Notes: generated from the letters alone by a model not told the origin. 64,000 bases of DNA from Desulfomonile tiedjei (GCA_016218715.1 JACRDG010000120.1:1-64000); one strand, 5' to 3'; positions 25,594-35,594 are shown, counted from the stretch's first letter. Numbers and translations are program-made.

Positions 25594-27165
25594 TCATCGG
25601 GACAGCGCCAGGTAGTACGGCACTGCGAACCATGTGAGGAGCGAGAGTCCAGCCAGCCCCGTGAAAACCATGTTCAGATCCATGAGCAACTTGACATCCA
25701 CGATGGCTACCACCGCCTGGACGACTGTTAGCAGGATCATCGGGAGACAGATAAGCAATCCCCAGAACGCGGCTTTCCCGCGGGCGTCGGCGATTCCCGT
25801 GCAAATCGGTATCCAGATCAACGTGGATATGAGGTACAGGAGAGCGGGCACCAGGATAGCCGCAATGATGATCACCGGTGAGATCAGAGCGCCAAGGAAG
25901 AGCAGGCCGAGGCAGATCGCCACTTGAACGACCGGATCTCCCAGGACGAACAGTACGAACGTGAACGCGCCCTTTCCCGCAATCTTGGCTTTGAGGTACT
26001 TGTCCAGGACGGGAATGAACGCCATCCACCCGCCCGACGTTCCGGTCTTGTTGGCGATGAGGAAATACGGCAGGCTCGTGAGAACGATGTAGACGAGCAG
26101 GCCGATCAACACGAACACCAGGCTCGCCATGAGCGCGGGTACCAGAACGTTTGTCAAGAGGGCCTGGAGTTGCTCCGGCGATGTGGGGATTCCACCGGGA
26201 AGGCCCGGCACGCCCGGAACAGACGGAACGGCCGGCTGTGCTGGGGAGGGCGGGACACCAGGCTGAAACTTCTTCGGCGGGCCGGCAGGGCTCGGAGCCT
26301 TGGGCGGCTGAGTTGCTGCAGGAGGCTGGCCGGCCGGAGCTTGAGCGGTCGGTGGTTGGACTGCAGGTCGTTGAGCCTCAGGGGCCTGAGCGGTCGGAGG
26401 CTTGGCCGCTGGAGGCCGAGCAGCAGGAGCTTGAGCAGCCGGTGGCTGGACGGCTGGCGGTTGCGCTGCAGGGGGTTTGGCCTCCGCGGGTTTCGGTGTC
26501 GGTGCTGCGGCCGCTGCCGCCTTGAGAGTCTTGATTCTCTCGGCCAGTTGGTCTTTATCCGCGGCCTTCGGTTTGAGTCTCAAATACTGTTCGTACTCCT
26601 TCACTGCTTCCGCGGGATTTTTTTCCACATACTGCGCCAAAAGCCCGATGTTGTAGTGGGCTTCGGCGAAGTTCGGTTCCAGAGAGGCGGCCTTGCGGTA
26701 ATCGGCCATGGCCTCGCGATACTTCTTCAGCTTGCGGTATACCTCGCCGCGGTTATTATAGGCGTCAGCATAGTTGGGGCTGGTGTTGACGGCTTTCGTG
26801 AGGTCTGCCAGCGCCGCGTCATATTCCCCGAGTTCGTCGTACGCCATGCCCCGCCAGTTCATCGCTTCCGCGGACTGGGGGTGTTTCTCCAGGACCTCTG
26901 TGTACATCGTAACGGCTTCTTTTAGGCGACCGGACTTCTGAGCTTCGAGGGCATCGTCCAGTTCCGGAATCCCCGTCGTGGCAGTGACGGGAGAAACAGC
27001 CAGGAAGCCGGCGAGGAAGGCAATCAGCACCAATGAGGGGAGCCGACCCCAGGGCCGCGATCCGAAGAAGGCCCCTCTTCGGAGTGAGAAGATCCTGCCA
27101 ACTGATGGACGGGATGTCCGATCGTTCATTTGGGCTCGGTCGGCGTGTACAGTCAAGGTGTTCAT
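25594..27165 (-). CDS. TPR, Pro/Ala-rich linker and DUF5684-like membrane protein
   Basis: A 523-residue three-part protein. An N-terminal hydrophobic segment (LVLIAFLAGFLAVSPVTA) is followed by about four TPRs (AMNWRGMAYDELGEYDAALADLTKAVNTSP and similar), then about 110 residues of degenerate Pro/Ala/Gln repeats (PPAAQPPAVQPPAAQAPAA), then about four membrane helices with GGWMAFIPVLDKYLKAKIAGK, like DUF5684. ATG 27165 has GGGGAA upstream; starts at 27228 and 27129 are possible. The topology suggests an envelope anchoring or scaffolding protein. It heads the minus-strand operon with the lyase-like gene. Confidence 0.75.
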   Translation of the reverse strand: MNTLTVHADRAQMNDRTSRPSVGRIFSLRRGAFFGSRPWGRLPSLVLIAFLAGFLAVSPVTATTGIPELDDALEAQKSGRLKEAVTMYTEVLEKHPQSAEAMNWRGMAYDELGEYDAALADLTKAVNTSPNYADAYNNRGEVYRKLKKYREAMADYRKAASLEPNFAEAHYNIGLLAQYVEKNPAEAVKEYEQYLRLKPKAADKDQLAERIKTLKAAAAAAPTPKPAEAKPPAAQPPAVQPPAAQAPAARPPAAKPPTAQAPEAQRPAVQPPTAQAPAGQPPAATQPPKAPSPAGPPKKFQPGVPPSPAQPAVPSVPGVPGLPGGIPTSPEQLQALLTNVLVPALMASLVFVLIGLLVYIVLTSLPYFLIANKTGTSGGWMAFIPVLDKYLKAKIAGKGAFTFVLFVLGDPVVQVAICLGLLFLGALISPVIIIAAILVPALLYLISTLIWIPICTGIADARGKAAFWGLLICLPMILLTVVQAVVAIVDVKLLMDLNMVFTGLAGLSLLTWFAVPYYLALSR

Positions 27166-27552
27166 TTCATTCCCCTGTGGTGACGCGCAGCTTAGCTCTG
27201 GGAATTCCGTCCGGAGGATGCTCCTCACCTCTCGGAGGGTCTGGCGGTTATGCTAAAGTTTCAGTCTCCAATGAGGTCTTCTAGCGGTAGACTCTCACTT
27301 TCTATCAGATTTTTCAGCCGCGGTCAAGGTTTATCACGGCCAGGTCATTGAAAACTCAGGAATTTTTTACCTCATCGCGCCAAAACGGATCGCTCATCTT
27401 TCGGGAGCGCGAACAACCTGGAATTACCCGAATCCCAGGCCCGTCAACATCTGAAGACGAGCCGGCCTCAGGGAGAGCTGCTTGCAGCTTGACACGCTTC
27501 TGCCGGTTCTGTAGCGTAAACCTCGCCCATCTTGCCTGACTCCGGAGCCAAA
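27166..27552. other. Divergent intergenic region upstream of mutS
   Basis: About 390 bases between the minus-strand operon and mutS. It contains a small inverted repeat TCTA-GCGG-TAGA near 27279-27291, and no clear promoter hexamers or gene were recognised. Confidence 0.3.
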
Positions 27553-30195
27553 ATGAGCCCCGATCCCGAGGACCGGAACCCGAAAGACCCAGTTGTAACG
27601 CCGATGATGCGCCAGTACCTCGATCACAAGGCGCGGCATCCGGATGCGATTCTCCTTTTTCGCATGGGCGACTTCTACGAGATGTTCTTCGATGACGCCA
27701 AGAAGGCTTCCCGACTCCTGGACATTGCGCTCACCACACGGGACAAAAACAAAGAAGAGAGCGTCCCCATGTGTGGATTCCCCCATCACGCGGCGGCCTC
27801 GTACATCTCGCGGCTGCTGTCCTCTGGTGAGCGGGTCGCTGTGTGCGATCAGATGGAAGACCCGCGAAAGGCCAAGGGAATCGTTCGCCGCGAGGTTACG
27901 CGCGTCCTGACGCCCGGCCTGACCGAGGACAGTGCGACCATCAAATCCGAAGAGAACCATTACGTGGTCGCCCTGGCCTCCAAAGGGAAAGAGATTGCAC
28001 TGGCAGCGTTCGATCTTTCCACCGGCGAACTGCTCGTCACCGGAACCTCCCTGATCGCCCTGGCTGCCGAGGAATTGCGGAGGCTCGACCCCAAAGAGGT
28101 CCTGATCCCGGACAGTCTCCCCGAGGATCACGCGATGCGCACTCTTTTGGACGACACCTTGTACGTTCATACCGTGGAAGACTGGATTGGCGATCCCAAG
28201 ACCTGTGCTGACGCTCTTTTGGATCAGTACGGTGTGAGAAATCTCGAAGGGTTCGGCTTGGATGACGGTTCTGCGCTCACCGTGGCCGCGGGAACCATCG
28301 TCACCTACGTCAGGCAAACCCGCGTTGATGCGCCGGCGCACATCAAGCCTCCGCGAGTGTACCATCTGGGCAATTACATGGTCCTGGATCACTCGACATT
28401 GAAAAATCTCGAAATCTTCAAAAACATGCGAGACGGCTCTGCCACAGGGACTCTCGTCCGGCTCCTCGATCGCACCATCACCCCTATGGGTGCGCGACTG
28501 ATGCGACGGTGGATCTCGTACCCTCTGCTGGACATAGAGGAAATCGCCCAGCGCAGTGAAGCGGTCGAGCACCTCAAAGAGGCCGCGGTGTTGCGAGGTG
28601 AACTGAGGGACGTCCTGAAAGACATGGCAGATCTGGAAAGGATAGCCGGCAAGATCTCGCTCAAGAGCGCGGGACCGCGAGACCTTGTCCACCTCAAAAC
28701 CTCCGCGGAAAGTCTCCCCTCGGCGATCGAGTTGCTCGGCGGCCTGGACACGCCACTGATCGACAGCATCAGGCGCATGGACGACCTCTCGTACGTCGTC
28801 CACGCCATTGCCTCGGTGCTGGTGGACGATCCCCCATTCAGTTTGAAGGACGGCGGAGTGATCCGGGGCGGCTACCACGAGGAACTCGACGAGCTTCGCT
28901 CCATGAGCCTGGATGGGAAAAAATGGATCGCAGGCATAGAAGCCCGAGAGCGCGAACAGACCGGTATTGCCAACCTGAGAGTCGGTTATAACAAGGTATT
29001 CGGCTATTACATCGAGATCACCAAGAGCCATCAACACAAGGTCCCCACCAACTACGTGCGGAAACAGACCCTGGTCAACGCGGAACGCTACATAACCGAG
29101 GACCTCAAGGAATACGAACTCAAGGTCCTGAACGCCCAGGAACGAATCATCGAGCTGGAACAGGAGATCTTTGACCTCCTCCGGAGCAAGCTGATCGAGA
29201 TCATCCCGCGGATTCAGGAGACCGCTGCGGCAGTCGCGACCCTTGACGTGCTCCTGTCGCTGGCCGAAGTTGCCGCGCTCCATGGATACACGCGGCCCAC
29301 GGCCGTCAACGGAGACGAGATCCGCGTGGTCGAAGGGCGGCATCCGGTGGTGGAAACCTTCGACCTGCGCGAGATGTATGTGCCCAACGATATCCTGTTG
29401 AATCGGTCAACGGATCAGATCCTCATTATCACCGGCCCCAACATGGCGGGAAAATCCACATACCTGAGACAGGTGGCGCTTCTCGTGGTCATGACGCAGA
29501 TGGGGAGCCTCGTCCCGGCAAAAGAGGCTGTCGTGGGGGTTGTGGACCGAATCTTCACCCGCATAGGCGCGGCGGATTACCTCGCGTTCGGCCAGTCGAC
29601 CTTCATGGTGGAAATGACCGAGACCGCGGACATTCTTCACAACTCCACGGAACGGTCCCTTGTACTGCTTGACGAGGTGGGTCGGGGAACCAGCACGTTC
29701 GACGGTCTTTCCATCGCGTGGGCGGTTACCGAGTACCTGCACGACAGGCCGGATCGCGGCCCGAGAACGCTCTTTGCGACCCACTACCACGAACTGGTGG
29801 ACATTGCTCGGTACAAGGAGCGAGTGCGAAATTACAACATCGCCGTGAAGGAGTGGGAAAACAGCGTCGTGTTCTTGCGGAAAATCGTGCCGGGCGGCTG
29901 CAGTCGCTCATACGGCATACAGGTGGCCAAACTCGCGGGCATCCCTCACCCGGTCATTGCCCGGGCGGGTGCAATACTGAAGAATCTCGAAAAGAAAGAG
30001 CTGAACGCGGAGCCTCATACCGGAAACTCCACCAGGAGCCGCAAGAAAAACCGCGCGGAAGGGGACGCAGTTCAGTCGGAGCTGTTCCGCTCTCCTGGTG
30101 CCGAACTTCTGGACGAGCTGCGGCAGGTCGATCCGAACAACCTCACCCCGCTCCAGGCCCTCCATCTCCTCTCAGAGTGGAAGAACAAACTCTGA
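27553..30195 (+). CDS. mutS: DNA mismatch repair protein MutS
   Basis: An 880-residue mismatch-recognition ATPase. The N-terminal mismatch-binding motif is LLFRMGDFYEMFFDDA (Phe-x-Glu wedge), followed by connector and lever domains with GYNKVFGYYIEITKSH, then the ATPase: Walker A GPNMAGKS near residue 628, Walker B LVLLDEVGRGTSTFDG, and HTLFATHYHEL-like (RTLFATHYHEL). The ATG at 27553 follows CCGGAG and gives MSPDPEDRNPKDP; a TTG at 27532 is the alternative. No mutL lies in the window. It is monocistronic. Confidence 0.97.
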   Translation: MSPDPEDRNPKDPVVTPMMRQYLDHKARHPDAILLFRMGDFYEMFFDDAKKASRLLDIALTTRDKNKEESVPMCGFPHHAAASYISRLLSSGERVAVCDQMEDPRKAKGIVRREVTRVLTPGLTEDSATIKSEENHYVVALASKGKEIALAAFDLSTGELLVTGTSLIALAAEELRRLDPKEVLIPDSLPEDHAMRTLLDDTLYVHTVEDWIGDPKTCADALLDQYGVRNLEGFGLDDGSALTVAAGTIVTYVRQTRVDAPAHIKPPRVYHLGNYMVLDHSTLKNLEIFKNMRDGSATGTLVRLLDRTITPMGARLMRRWISYPLLDIEEIAQRSEAVEHLKEAAVLRGELRDVLKDMADLERIAGKISLKSAGPRDLVHLKTSAESLPSAIELLGGLDTPLIDSIRRMDDLSYVVHAIASVLVDDPPFSLKDGGVIRGGYHEELDELRSMSLDGKKWIAGIEAREREQTGIANLRVGYNKVFGYYIEITKSHQHKVPTNYVRKQTLVNAERYITEDLKEYELKVLNAQERIIELEQEIFDLLRSKLIEIIPRIQETAAAVATLDVLLSLAEVAALHGYTRPTAVNGDEIRVVEGRHPVVETFDLREMYVPNDILLNRSTDQILIITGPNMAGKSTYLRQVALLVVMTQMGSLVPAKEAVVGVVDRIFTRIGAADYLAFGQSTFMVEMTETADILHNSTERSLVLLDEVGRGTSTFDGLSIAWAVTEYLHDRPDRGPRTLFATHYHELVDIARYKERVRNYNIAVKEWENSVVFLRKIVPGGCSRSYGIQVAKLAGIPHPVIARAGAILKNLEKKELNAEPHTGNSTRSRKKNRAEGDAVQSELFRSPGAELLDELRQVDPNNLTPLQALHLLSEWKNKL

Positions 30196-30504
30196 AAGAT
30201 TGATTCGGCTTGTGGTAGCTGGCAGTATTCTCGTCCGACTTCGGTTTCCGGGAGAAGCAACGAAGCCGACCATAGATTGGTGGGAGAGGCCGCTCGCGTG
30301 TCATTTCTGGATGGACAGGCGGCATACCGGTCCGACCAAAGCTTCTCACGTATCGGACATTTGGCATTACTATTATTATAAATTATCTACTTACAATATG
30401 TTATGAGTTTTTCTTTACAATTTAGTTGAGATATGGTACGGTGGCATTGACAAAGGGAGTTCCCGGACCGCAGACCAATTTCTGTCGGTCGAGGAGGAGA
30501 GTCA
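30196..30504. promoter_or_regulatory. AT-rich upstream region of the gene at 30505
   Basis: The segment 30360-30440 is far more AT-rich than its surroundings (runs such as TATTATTATAAATTATC). A consensus -35 TTGACA is at 30447-30452 without a matching -10, so the promoter is not placed exactly. No gene is present. Confidence 0.35.
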
Positions 30505-31584
30505 ATGCGAAATCGGATGGCGATCTGTGCCTGTATGCTCTCGTTGGTGCTTTTCATTTCCCCGCACGTCCCGGCTCAGGCAGGCTGTGGCCCAGGCTTC
30601 GCGGCCGATCTACAGTGCTATGACCTGTTCATAAAGTATTCCAAGATCATGACCGGAGATCTGCTCAAGATCGTCCCGCGAGCGATGGGCCAGTTCATTT
30701 ATCAGAATCGCGACGACTTTATTCGCGGTATGACTCAGTCCCTGCGCGACGTGGAGCAGAATCCTCTCAAGCAAAAGGATTTCGAAGAGATCCGCAGGGA
30801 AGCCTACGCGCGCTTGATGCGTGACATACCCTATTGCCTCGAAGTGTTCAAGGGCGGTGACCTCAAGATGGACACGTCTCCCGCCAATTTGTCCAGCCGA
30901 TTGGGGATGATTGCCTATAACATCGCGATCCTGAAACTGCCGACCTTTCCCGACGTGACGTACCAAGACAAGGTCTCCGGCAACCTCGCGCAGGCCATAG
31001 TGGACGATCACATCGATCTGTGGCTCTATTACGATGGATATGGCGAGTTCAACTCGCTCGGCGAACTCATGGAGCGTCTCCGACCGGCAGGCATGCCGAC
31101 CTTCAGGTTCGTTCGTAATGACCTGTACACCGTGAAGATGCGGGAAGACGTCTTCTCCATGTTCCGGCCGCCCAACAAGTTCGACCGGAACATGCTGGTG
31201 ACGACCCTGGATTTCAACGAGATGTACAGCACGATCGTCAACTGTGTTGCGGACACGTACATGTACATCTGGAAGTGCTCCGGCATGGACCTGGAACATC
31301 CATCGTATTCGGCTCCACCCGGAACCGTCATCAGCAGAAGGAGCAGACGGCTGATCAGTGTCTCGGAGGCAGAAAGGCGAGCGATTGCCCCGCCTGTGAC
31401 TGAAGAACAGATTCCGGAACGAGGACAAGCGGTGGCTCCGCCTCAAGGCGGCCTCGGCGCCAGCCCATACACCTCGCCCGGTGCGCCTCCTGGCTCGATG
31501 TTTGAACCGGGTCCTCGGCAACCTTCCGGCCCCGTTCCTCCTTTCACTCCCAGCCCAATGCCGCCGCCGATGGAGCTGCAGTAA
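30505..31584 (+). CDS. Exported protein of unknown function with a Pro-rich tail
   Basis: A 359-residue protein with a signal peptide (MRNRMAICACMLSLVLFISPHVPAQA, cleavage near residue 26) and a mature N-terminus GCGPGF. A GGAGGAGA precedes the ATG. The folded part (residues 30-250) is helical and rich in charged and aromatic residues, with KDFEEIRREAYARLMRDIPYCLEVFKGGD and a conserved-looking VDDHIDLWLYYDGYGEFNSLGELMERLRPAGMPTF. The last about 90 residues are low-complexity Pro/Gly/Ala. No family is recognised. It is monocistronic, upstream of the ribosomal operon. Confidence 0.65.
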   Translation: MRNRMAICACMLSLVLFISPHVPAQAGCGPGFAADLQCYDLFIKYSKIMTGDLLKIVPRAMGQFIYQNRDDFIRGMTQSLRDVEQNPLKQKDFEEIRREAYARLMRDIPYCLEVFKGGDLKMDTSPANLSSRLGMIAYNIAILKLPTFPDVTYQDKVSGNLAQAIVDDHIDLWLYYDGYGEFNSLGELMERLRPAGMPTFRFVRNDLYTVKMREDVFSMFRPPNKFDRNMLVTTLDFNEMYSTIVNCVADTYMYIWKCSGMDLEHPSYSAPPGTVISRRSRRLISVSEAERRAIAPPVTEEQIPERGQAVAPPQGGLGASPYTSPGAPPGSMFEPGPRQPSGPVPPFTPSPMPPPMELQ

Positions 31585-31815
31585 GGTTTCAACAGCCGGT
31601 ACGCCTCCGACACGAAGACAAGTATTCCGTTCATCGTGGAGGGGGACGTACCGCGGATAATAATTCCCAGGCCTGCGCGCACCAAGGATGCTCTGTCGCC
31701 CGAGCAGACAGCGCCGCGGGCCGTTTCACTTTTTTCCTTGACATCCCCCGCTAAGTCCAGCATTATTGATCTCTTATAAACTGGCATGCAAGCCGAGGCC
31801 CAGGAGTGTCTGTCT

Positions 31816-32073
31816 ATGGCAGTAAGAATACGTTTGGCACGTCATGGTTCGAAGAAGAAACCATTCTACCGCGTCGTCGCGGCTGCGAATCCTTTTACCC
31901 GGGACGGTCGATTTCTGGAAGTACTGGGGACGTACGATCCGCGAAACAAGACTTCCGGAATCAACCTCAATGTCGAAGCTGTCCAGAAATGGGTCGCCAG
32001 CGGGGCGCAGCTGTCACCGACCGTGCGTCGAATTTTGAAGCAATGTGCCCGTACGGCGTCCACTCCATCATAA
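31816..32073 (+). CDS. rpsP: 30S ribosomal protein S16
   Basis: An 85-residue ribosomal protein: MAVRIRLARHGSKKKPFYRVVAA, then RDGRFLEVLGTYDPRNK and LNVEAVQKWVASGAQLSPTVRRILKQ, all family signatures. ATG 31816 follows CAGGAG. It heads rpsP-khpA-rimM-trmD-rplS-rnhB, a common bacterial operon order. Confidence 0.97.
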   Translation: MAVRIRLARHGSKKKPFYRVVAAANPFTRDGRFLEVLGTYDPRNKTSGINLNVEAVQKWVASGAQLSPTVRRILKQCARTASTPS

Positions 32074-32137
32074 CATCTTCCCGCAGTCTGTTCGTTCACG
32101 GTCTCGATGATCGCTTTCGGAGGAAGAGAGGGGACCG

Positions 32138-32368
32138 ATGAAGGAGTTGATAGAGTTCATTGCCAAGGCACTCGTAGACAGCCCGGAAGAAGTGTCAGTC
32201 GTAGAAGTTGAGGGCGAGAGAGGTTCCGTCATCGAGCTGAAGGTCGCCAAGCCGGATCTGGGTAAGGTTATCGGCAAGCAGGGTCGCACCGCGCGAGCCA
32301 TGCGGACGATCTTGAGCGCAGCCTCCACCAAGGTCAGGAAGCGAGCGGTTCTGGACATCGTTGAATAG
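32138..32368 (+). CDS. khpA: KH-domain RNA-binding protein (KhpA/YlqC)
   Basis: A 76-residue single KH-domain protein with the GxxG RNA-binding loop in [18 protein letters not shown]. It binds RNA and in some bacteria partners KhpB in post-transcriptional control. The position between rpsP and rimM is the family's usual one. It begins after GGAAGAGAGGGG and ends three bases before the first possible rimM start. Confidence 0.93.
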   Translation: MKELIEFIAKALVDSPEEVSVVEVEGERGSVIELKVAKPDLGKVIGKQGRTARAMRTILSAASTKVRKRAVLDIVE

Positions 32369-32371
32369 ACG

Positions 32372-32932
32372 ATGGCCGGCCCCGCGGACGTGACGGGAAT
32401 TGCCCTCCGGGCCAGGAGCATGGGTACGTCCCGGAAGAAACTCGTCGTGATCGGGAAGGCGGTCAAACCCTTCGGAGTGAAGGGGGAACTCAAAATACAC
32501 GCCTATACGGAATCACTCGACGTATTCGGAAGGTCAGCCGTCCTGTTCTTTGACAATGCACCGTTTGAAGTGGTGAAAACGCGCGTACACGGCGGAGCGA
32601 TCCTTGCATCGCTTGAGGGTGTGGACAACCCCGAGAGTGCCCGCGAACTGGTGGGAAAGCTCGTCCAAACAGAGGAGGACAATCTCCCGCCCAAAGAGGA
32701 GGACGAGTACTACTGGATTGAACTCATCGGGATGAAAGTCTCTACCACTGACGGCCGAGATCTTGGCGAAATTACCCGTATCACCCCCACCGGAGCTCAT
32801 GACGTCCTTCATGTAGAAGGTTCCTTCGGTGAAGTGCTCCTCCCGTACATCGATGAGGTCGTGATGAGCGTCGATACGGAGAAGAACGAGATGCTCGTCG
32901 ATCCCCTGGAGGGGCTCGTTCCCGATGCTTGA
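32372..32932 (+). CDS. rimM: Ribosome maturation factor RimM
   Basis: Binds ribosomal protein S19 and helps 30S head assembly. The N-terminal domain shows [23 protein letters not shown]; the PRC-barrel domain shows [34 protein letters not shown]-like ([10 protein letters not shown]) and [30 protein letters not shown] 32372 gives 186 residues; an internal ATG at 32420 would give the more usual N-terminus ([13 protein letters not shown]) but has the Shine-Dalgarno only one base away. The stop overlaps trmD by 8 bases. Confidence 0.93.
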   Translation: MAGPADVTGIALRARSMGTSRKKLVVIGKAVKPFGVKGELKIHAYTESLDVFGRSAVLFFDNAPFEVVKTRVHGGAILASLEGVDNPESARELVGKLVQTEEDNLPPKEEDEYYWIELIGMKVSTTDGRDLGEITRITPTGAHDVLHVEGSFGEVLLPYIDEVVMSVDTEKNEMLVDPLEGLVPDA

Positions 32933-33776
32933 CGTAACTATCCTGACGATATTCCCCAGGCTCTTCGACTCGTTTCTCAGTTTCGGCAATCCTGCACGGG
33001 CCATCCAGGCAGGTCTCGTGAAGATTGAGACCGCGGACCTCAGAGATTTCACGGATGACCGCCATCGGACCACCGATGACTACCCATACGGCGGCGGTAC
33101 CGGTATGATCATGAAACCGGAGCCGGTGGTTCGGGCGATCCGACATATCCGCGGGACCAAGGGAGCACCGAAAGTCATCCTCATGACGCCGCAGGGACGG
33201 GTTCTCACGCAGGAAATCGCAGAAGAACTCGCGAGAATGGAGCGCATTCTCCTCGTTTGCGGCAGGTACGAAGGGATCGACGAACGTATCCGAGCATTCG
33301 CGGACGACGAGATTTCGATAGGAGACTACGTTTTGTCTGGCGGCGAGACCGCTTGCATGGTGCTGATCGACGCGGTGGCCCGCCTCGTGCCCGGGGTCCT
33401 GGGCGCGGACAGCCACCTGTATGGAGAGTCCTTTTACAATGGGTTATTGGAACACCCCCAGTACACCAGGCCCGCGGACTTTGAGGGAATGGCGGTTCCT
33501 CCGGTGCTTCTGGAGGGTCACCACGAAAAAATCCGTCGCTGGAGAAGAAAAGAGAGCCTGGCCCGAACCCTGGATAGGCGACCCGACCTCGTCAAAGGCC
33601 GAGTCTGGGATCGGGAGGAGTTGGAACTCCTCGAAGAACTCCGGCGTGAAACTCGTTTGACTGAATTGGAGACGGAATATGGACATATTGAGGATGATCG
33701 AGAGCGAACAGTTCAGGATGGACCTTCCGGAATTCAGACCGGGAGACACGGTGAAGGTCCATGTGAAGATAGTTGA
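32925..33776 (+). CDS. trmD: tRNA (guanine-37-N1)-methyltransferase
   Basis: A SPOUT-class methyltransferase making m1G37, which prevents frameshifting. Signature segments are [25 protein letters not shown]-like ([15 protein letters not shown]), [27 protein letters not shown] and the trefoil-knot region. The core ends near residue 245, yet the frame stays open another 38 residues (through [17 protein letters not shown]) and overlaps the start of rplS by 98 bases. The tail is encoded out of frame with rplS and is unlike the family. The protein is 283 residues, longer than the usual about 240-250. Confidence 0.95.
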   Translation: MLDVTILTIFPRLFDSFLSFGNPARAIQAGLVKIETADLRDFTDDRHRTTDDYPYGGGTGMIMKPEPVVRAIRHIRGTKGAPKVILMTPQGRVLTQEIAEELARMERILLVCGRYEGIDERIRAFADDEISIGDYVLSGGETACMVLIDAVARLVPGVLGADSHLYGESFYNGLLEHPQYTRPADFEGMAVPPVLLEGHHEKIRRWRRKESLARTLDRRPDLVKGRVWDREELELLEELRRETRLTELETEYGHIEDDRERTVQDGPSGIQTGRHGEGPCEDS

Positions 33777-34032
33777 AGGTGCTCGGCAACGCATTCAGGC
33801 CTTTGAAGGGGTCGTGATCGGGATAAACCGAAAGGGCGCGCGTACGAGCTTTACCGTGAGAAAGGTCTCTTACGGGGTCGGTGTTGAACGTATATTCCCC
33901 ATCCATTCGCCGATGATCGATAAGGTGGACCTGGTTAGCCGGGGTCGAGTTCGGCGTTCAAAGATCTACTACATCAGGAAACTCAGAGGGAAAGCCGCAA
34001 GGATTAAAGAGCGCGTCTATCGCGGCGCGTAG
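33679..34032 (+). CDS. rplS: 50S ribosomal protein L19
   Basis: A 117-residue ribosomal protein: [49 protein letters not shown] and RAKLYYLR-like ([17 protein letters not shown]). ATG 33679 is the only start that gives the complete N-terminus and lies 98 bases inside the trmD frame. L19 sits at the 30S-50S interface. The overlap with trmD implies coupled translation. Confidence 0.96.
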   Translation: MDILRMIESEQFRMDLPEFRPGDTVKVHVKIVEGARQRIQAFEGVVIGINRKGARTSFTVRKVSYGVGVERIFPIHSPMIDKVDLVSRGRVRRSKIYYIRKLRGKAARIKERVYRGA

Positions 34033-34060
34033 TATCGGTCCCAATACCAGGGGTTCGGTC

Positions 34061-34732
34061 GTGCCTCGCAAGGCGTCATCTAAAGTGTCTGGGCCTTCCG
34101 CTCGTTTCGAGGATGAAGCGATCCAGCGGGGGGCTACGAGGATTGCCGGTGTCGACGAGGCCGGTCGCGGTCCATTGGCAGGTCCTGTCGTTGCTGCGGC
34201 TGTTGTCCTGGCAGCCGGTCGACCGATCCCCGGGTTGAACGATTCGAAGCTCCTCACCCCTGCCAAGCGAGAGCGACTCTTCCAGGAGATTCAAGAAAAG
34301 GCCGCGGCCATCGGGGTTGCCGCGGTGCCGGTCGAAACGATCGATCGGATCAACATCCTGCAAGCTACTCGGCTGGCCATGGCCAACGCAGTCGCGCAGA
34401 TCCTCCCCCCACCGGACTACCTGCTCATCGACGGCCCGATCCTCCTGGATCTCGCAATACCGCAACGTGCCATCATCGACGGGGACAGGCTCTCGTTTTC
34501 CGTTGCCGCGGGCGGCATCATGGCGAAGGTGACCCGTGACAGAATCATGGCGGAGCTTCACGAACGCTTTCCCCAGTACGGCTTTGACCGAAACAAAGGG
34601 TATGGCACCCGCGAGCACCGGGAGGCCATCGCGCGACACGGCCCGACCCCCGCACACCGCGCCCACTTCCGGGGGGTCAAGGAGCATCTGGCACGACCGC
34701 TATTCGGCCGTCGCAAGCTTCCAAGAGACTGA
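34061..34732 (+). CDS. rnhB: Ribonuclease HII
   Basis: A 223-residue enzyme removing ribonucleotides from RNA-DNA hybrids. GVDEAGRGPLAGPVVAAAV carries the first catalytic Asp-Glu, YLLIDGP the third acidic residue, and MAKVTRDRIM the fourth Asp; the C-terminal YGTREHREAIARHGPTPAHR is characteristic. Start GTG 34061. About 25 residues of basic, Ser-rich leader precede the core. It closes the rpsP operon. Confidence 0.96.
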   Translation: MPRKASSKVSGPSARFEDEAIQRGATRIAGVDEAGRGPLAGPVVAAAVVLAAGRPIPGLNDSKLLTPAKRERLFQEIQEKAAAIGVAAVPVETIDRINILQATRLAMANAVAQILPPPDYLLIDGPILLDLAIPQRAIIDGDRLSFSVAAGGIMAKVTRDRIMAELHERFPQYGFDRNKGYGTREHREAIARHGPTPAHRAHFRGVKEHLARPLFGRRKLPRD

Positions 34733-34768
34733 AACATTGTCCCAGAACCGAGACCGTTGGATTGAACC

Positions 34769-35572
34769 TTGCCCTGCCCACTTCATCCCAGAGCCACCGA
34801 AAGTGAAACCACGCTGATCATCGTTTCCGCCAGACCGGAACAGATCCGCGATAACATCGTCGCATTGGCCACAGTCGGCGAGTTTACCCTCGCGCCTGGG
34901 GGTACGATCGAATACGAGGATTTCTACTTCGACACGCCGGCCCGAGAGCTGAGGACTCACCGGTGGGCGCTCAGGATCAGATCCGGGATGGGCGGATGTC
35001 TCTTTGCGCTGAAAGGACCCTCCCGGAGAACGGAATGGGGTGGCGTGGAGCGTATTGAGATAGAAGCGGCTTGGTCCGAAGAGGCTTCGCGTCGCATCAG
35101 CGACGAGCTTACCTCGCGGGGTGTCGCGGTCCCCGTTCCGCCGGCTCCTGATCCGAACATCCCGCCGGTCGGGGCGATGAAGCAGGCGGGCTTCCAGGTC
35201 ATACAGGCACGGAGGACCCGGAGAGACCTGAAGCTGGTCCTCCGAGCCTCGGGGGGCGAGGCTCTGGCGGAACTCGTCGTGGACCTAGTGCGATACTCGT
35301 TTCTTGGCCGGGAATTTTGGCACTGGGAACTGGAGATCGAGGCGAAAAGCCCCGTCACTGCGGCTCAAACACAGGCCCTGGCCGATCTCTTCCTGGCCGA
35401 GTACAGCCCTGAACTCAGACGGTGGAACCACGGAAAGCTCTTGACCGGGCTCGTCCTGGCAAAATTGTTGCAGGCAGGAATGCTCGAAGGCCTCGTGAGA
35501 CCCGACAACACGCTGACTGCAGCAGCGTACGACCGCCTGGAACAATACCTGAACCGCTCCGATGACCTGTGA
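34769..35572 (+). CDS. CYTH-domain protein (triphosphate tunnel metalloenzyme-like)
   Basis: A 267-residue protein of the CYTH fold, which includes class IV adenylate cyclases, thiamine triphosphatases and inorganic triphosphatases. Strands with YEDFYFDTPARELRTHRWALRIRSG, LFALKGPSRR, RIEIEA and FWHWELEIEAKSP follow the tunnel pattern of alternating charged residues. The classical ExExK signature is degenerate (ATESETTLIIV), so the substrate is uncertain. The start is doubtful: TTG 34769 is used, and no good ribosome binding site is seen. It lies 36 bases after rnhB. Confidence 0.7.
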   Translation: MPCPLHPRATESETTLIIVSARPEQIRDNIVALATVGEFTLAPGGTIEYEDFYFDTPARELRTHRWALRIRSGMGGCLFALKGPSRRTEWGGVERIEIEAAWSEEASRRISDELTSRGVAVPVPPAPDPNIPPVGAMKQAGFQVIQARRTRRDLKLVLRASGGEALAELVVDLVRYSFLGREFWHWELEIEAKSPVTAAQTQALADLFLAEYSPELRRWNHGKLLTGLVLAKLLQAGMLEGLVRPDNTLTAAAYDRLEQYLNRSDDL

Positions 35573-35594
35573 GGCCAGCCGCTTTTAGAGGAGT

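Noticed and set aside
27424-29343. Long minus-strand open frame (639 codons) opposite mutS
   Set aside because: It is antisense to a fully conserved MutS and carries no recognisable domain; long antisense frames are common in GC-rich DNA.
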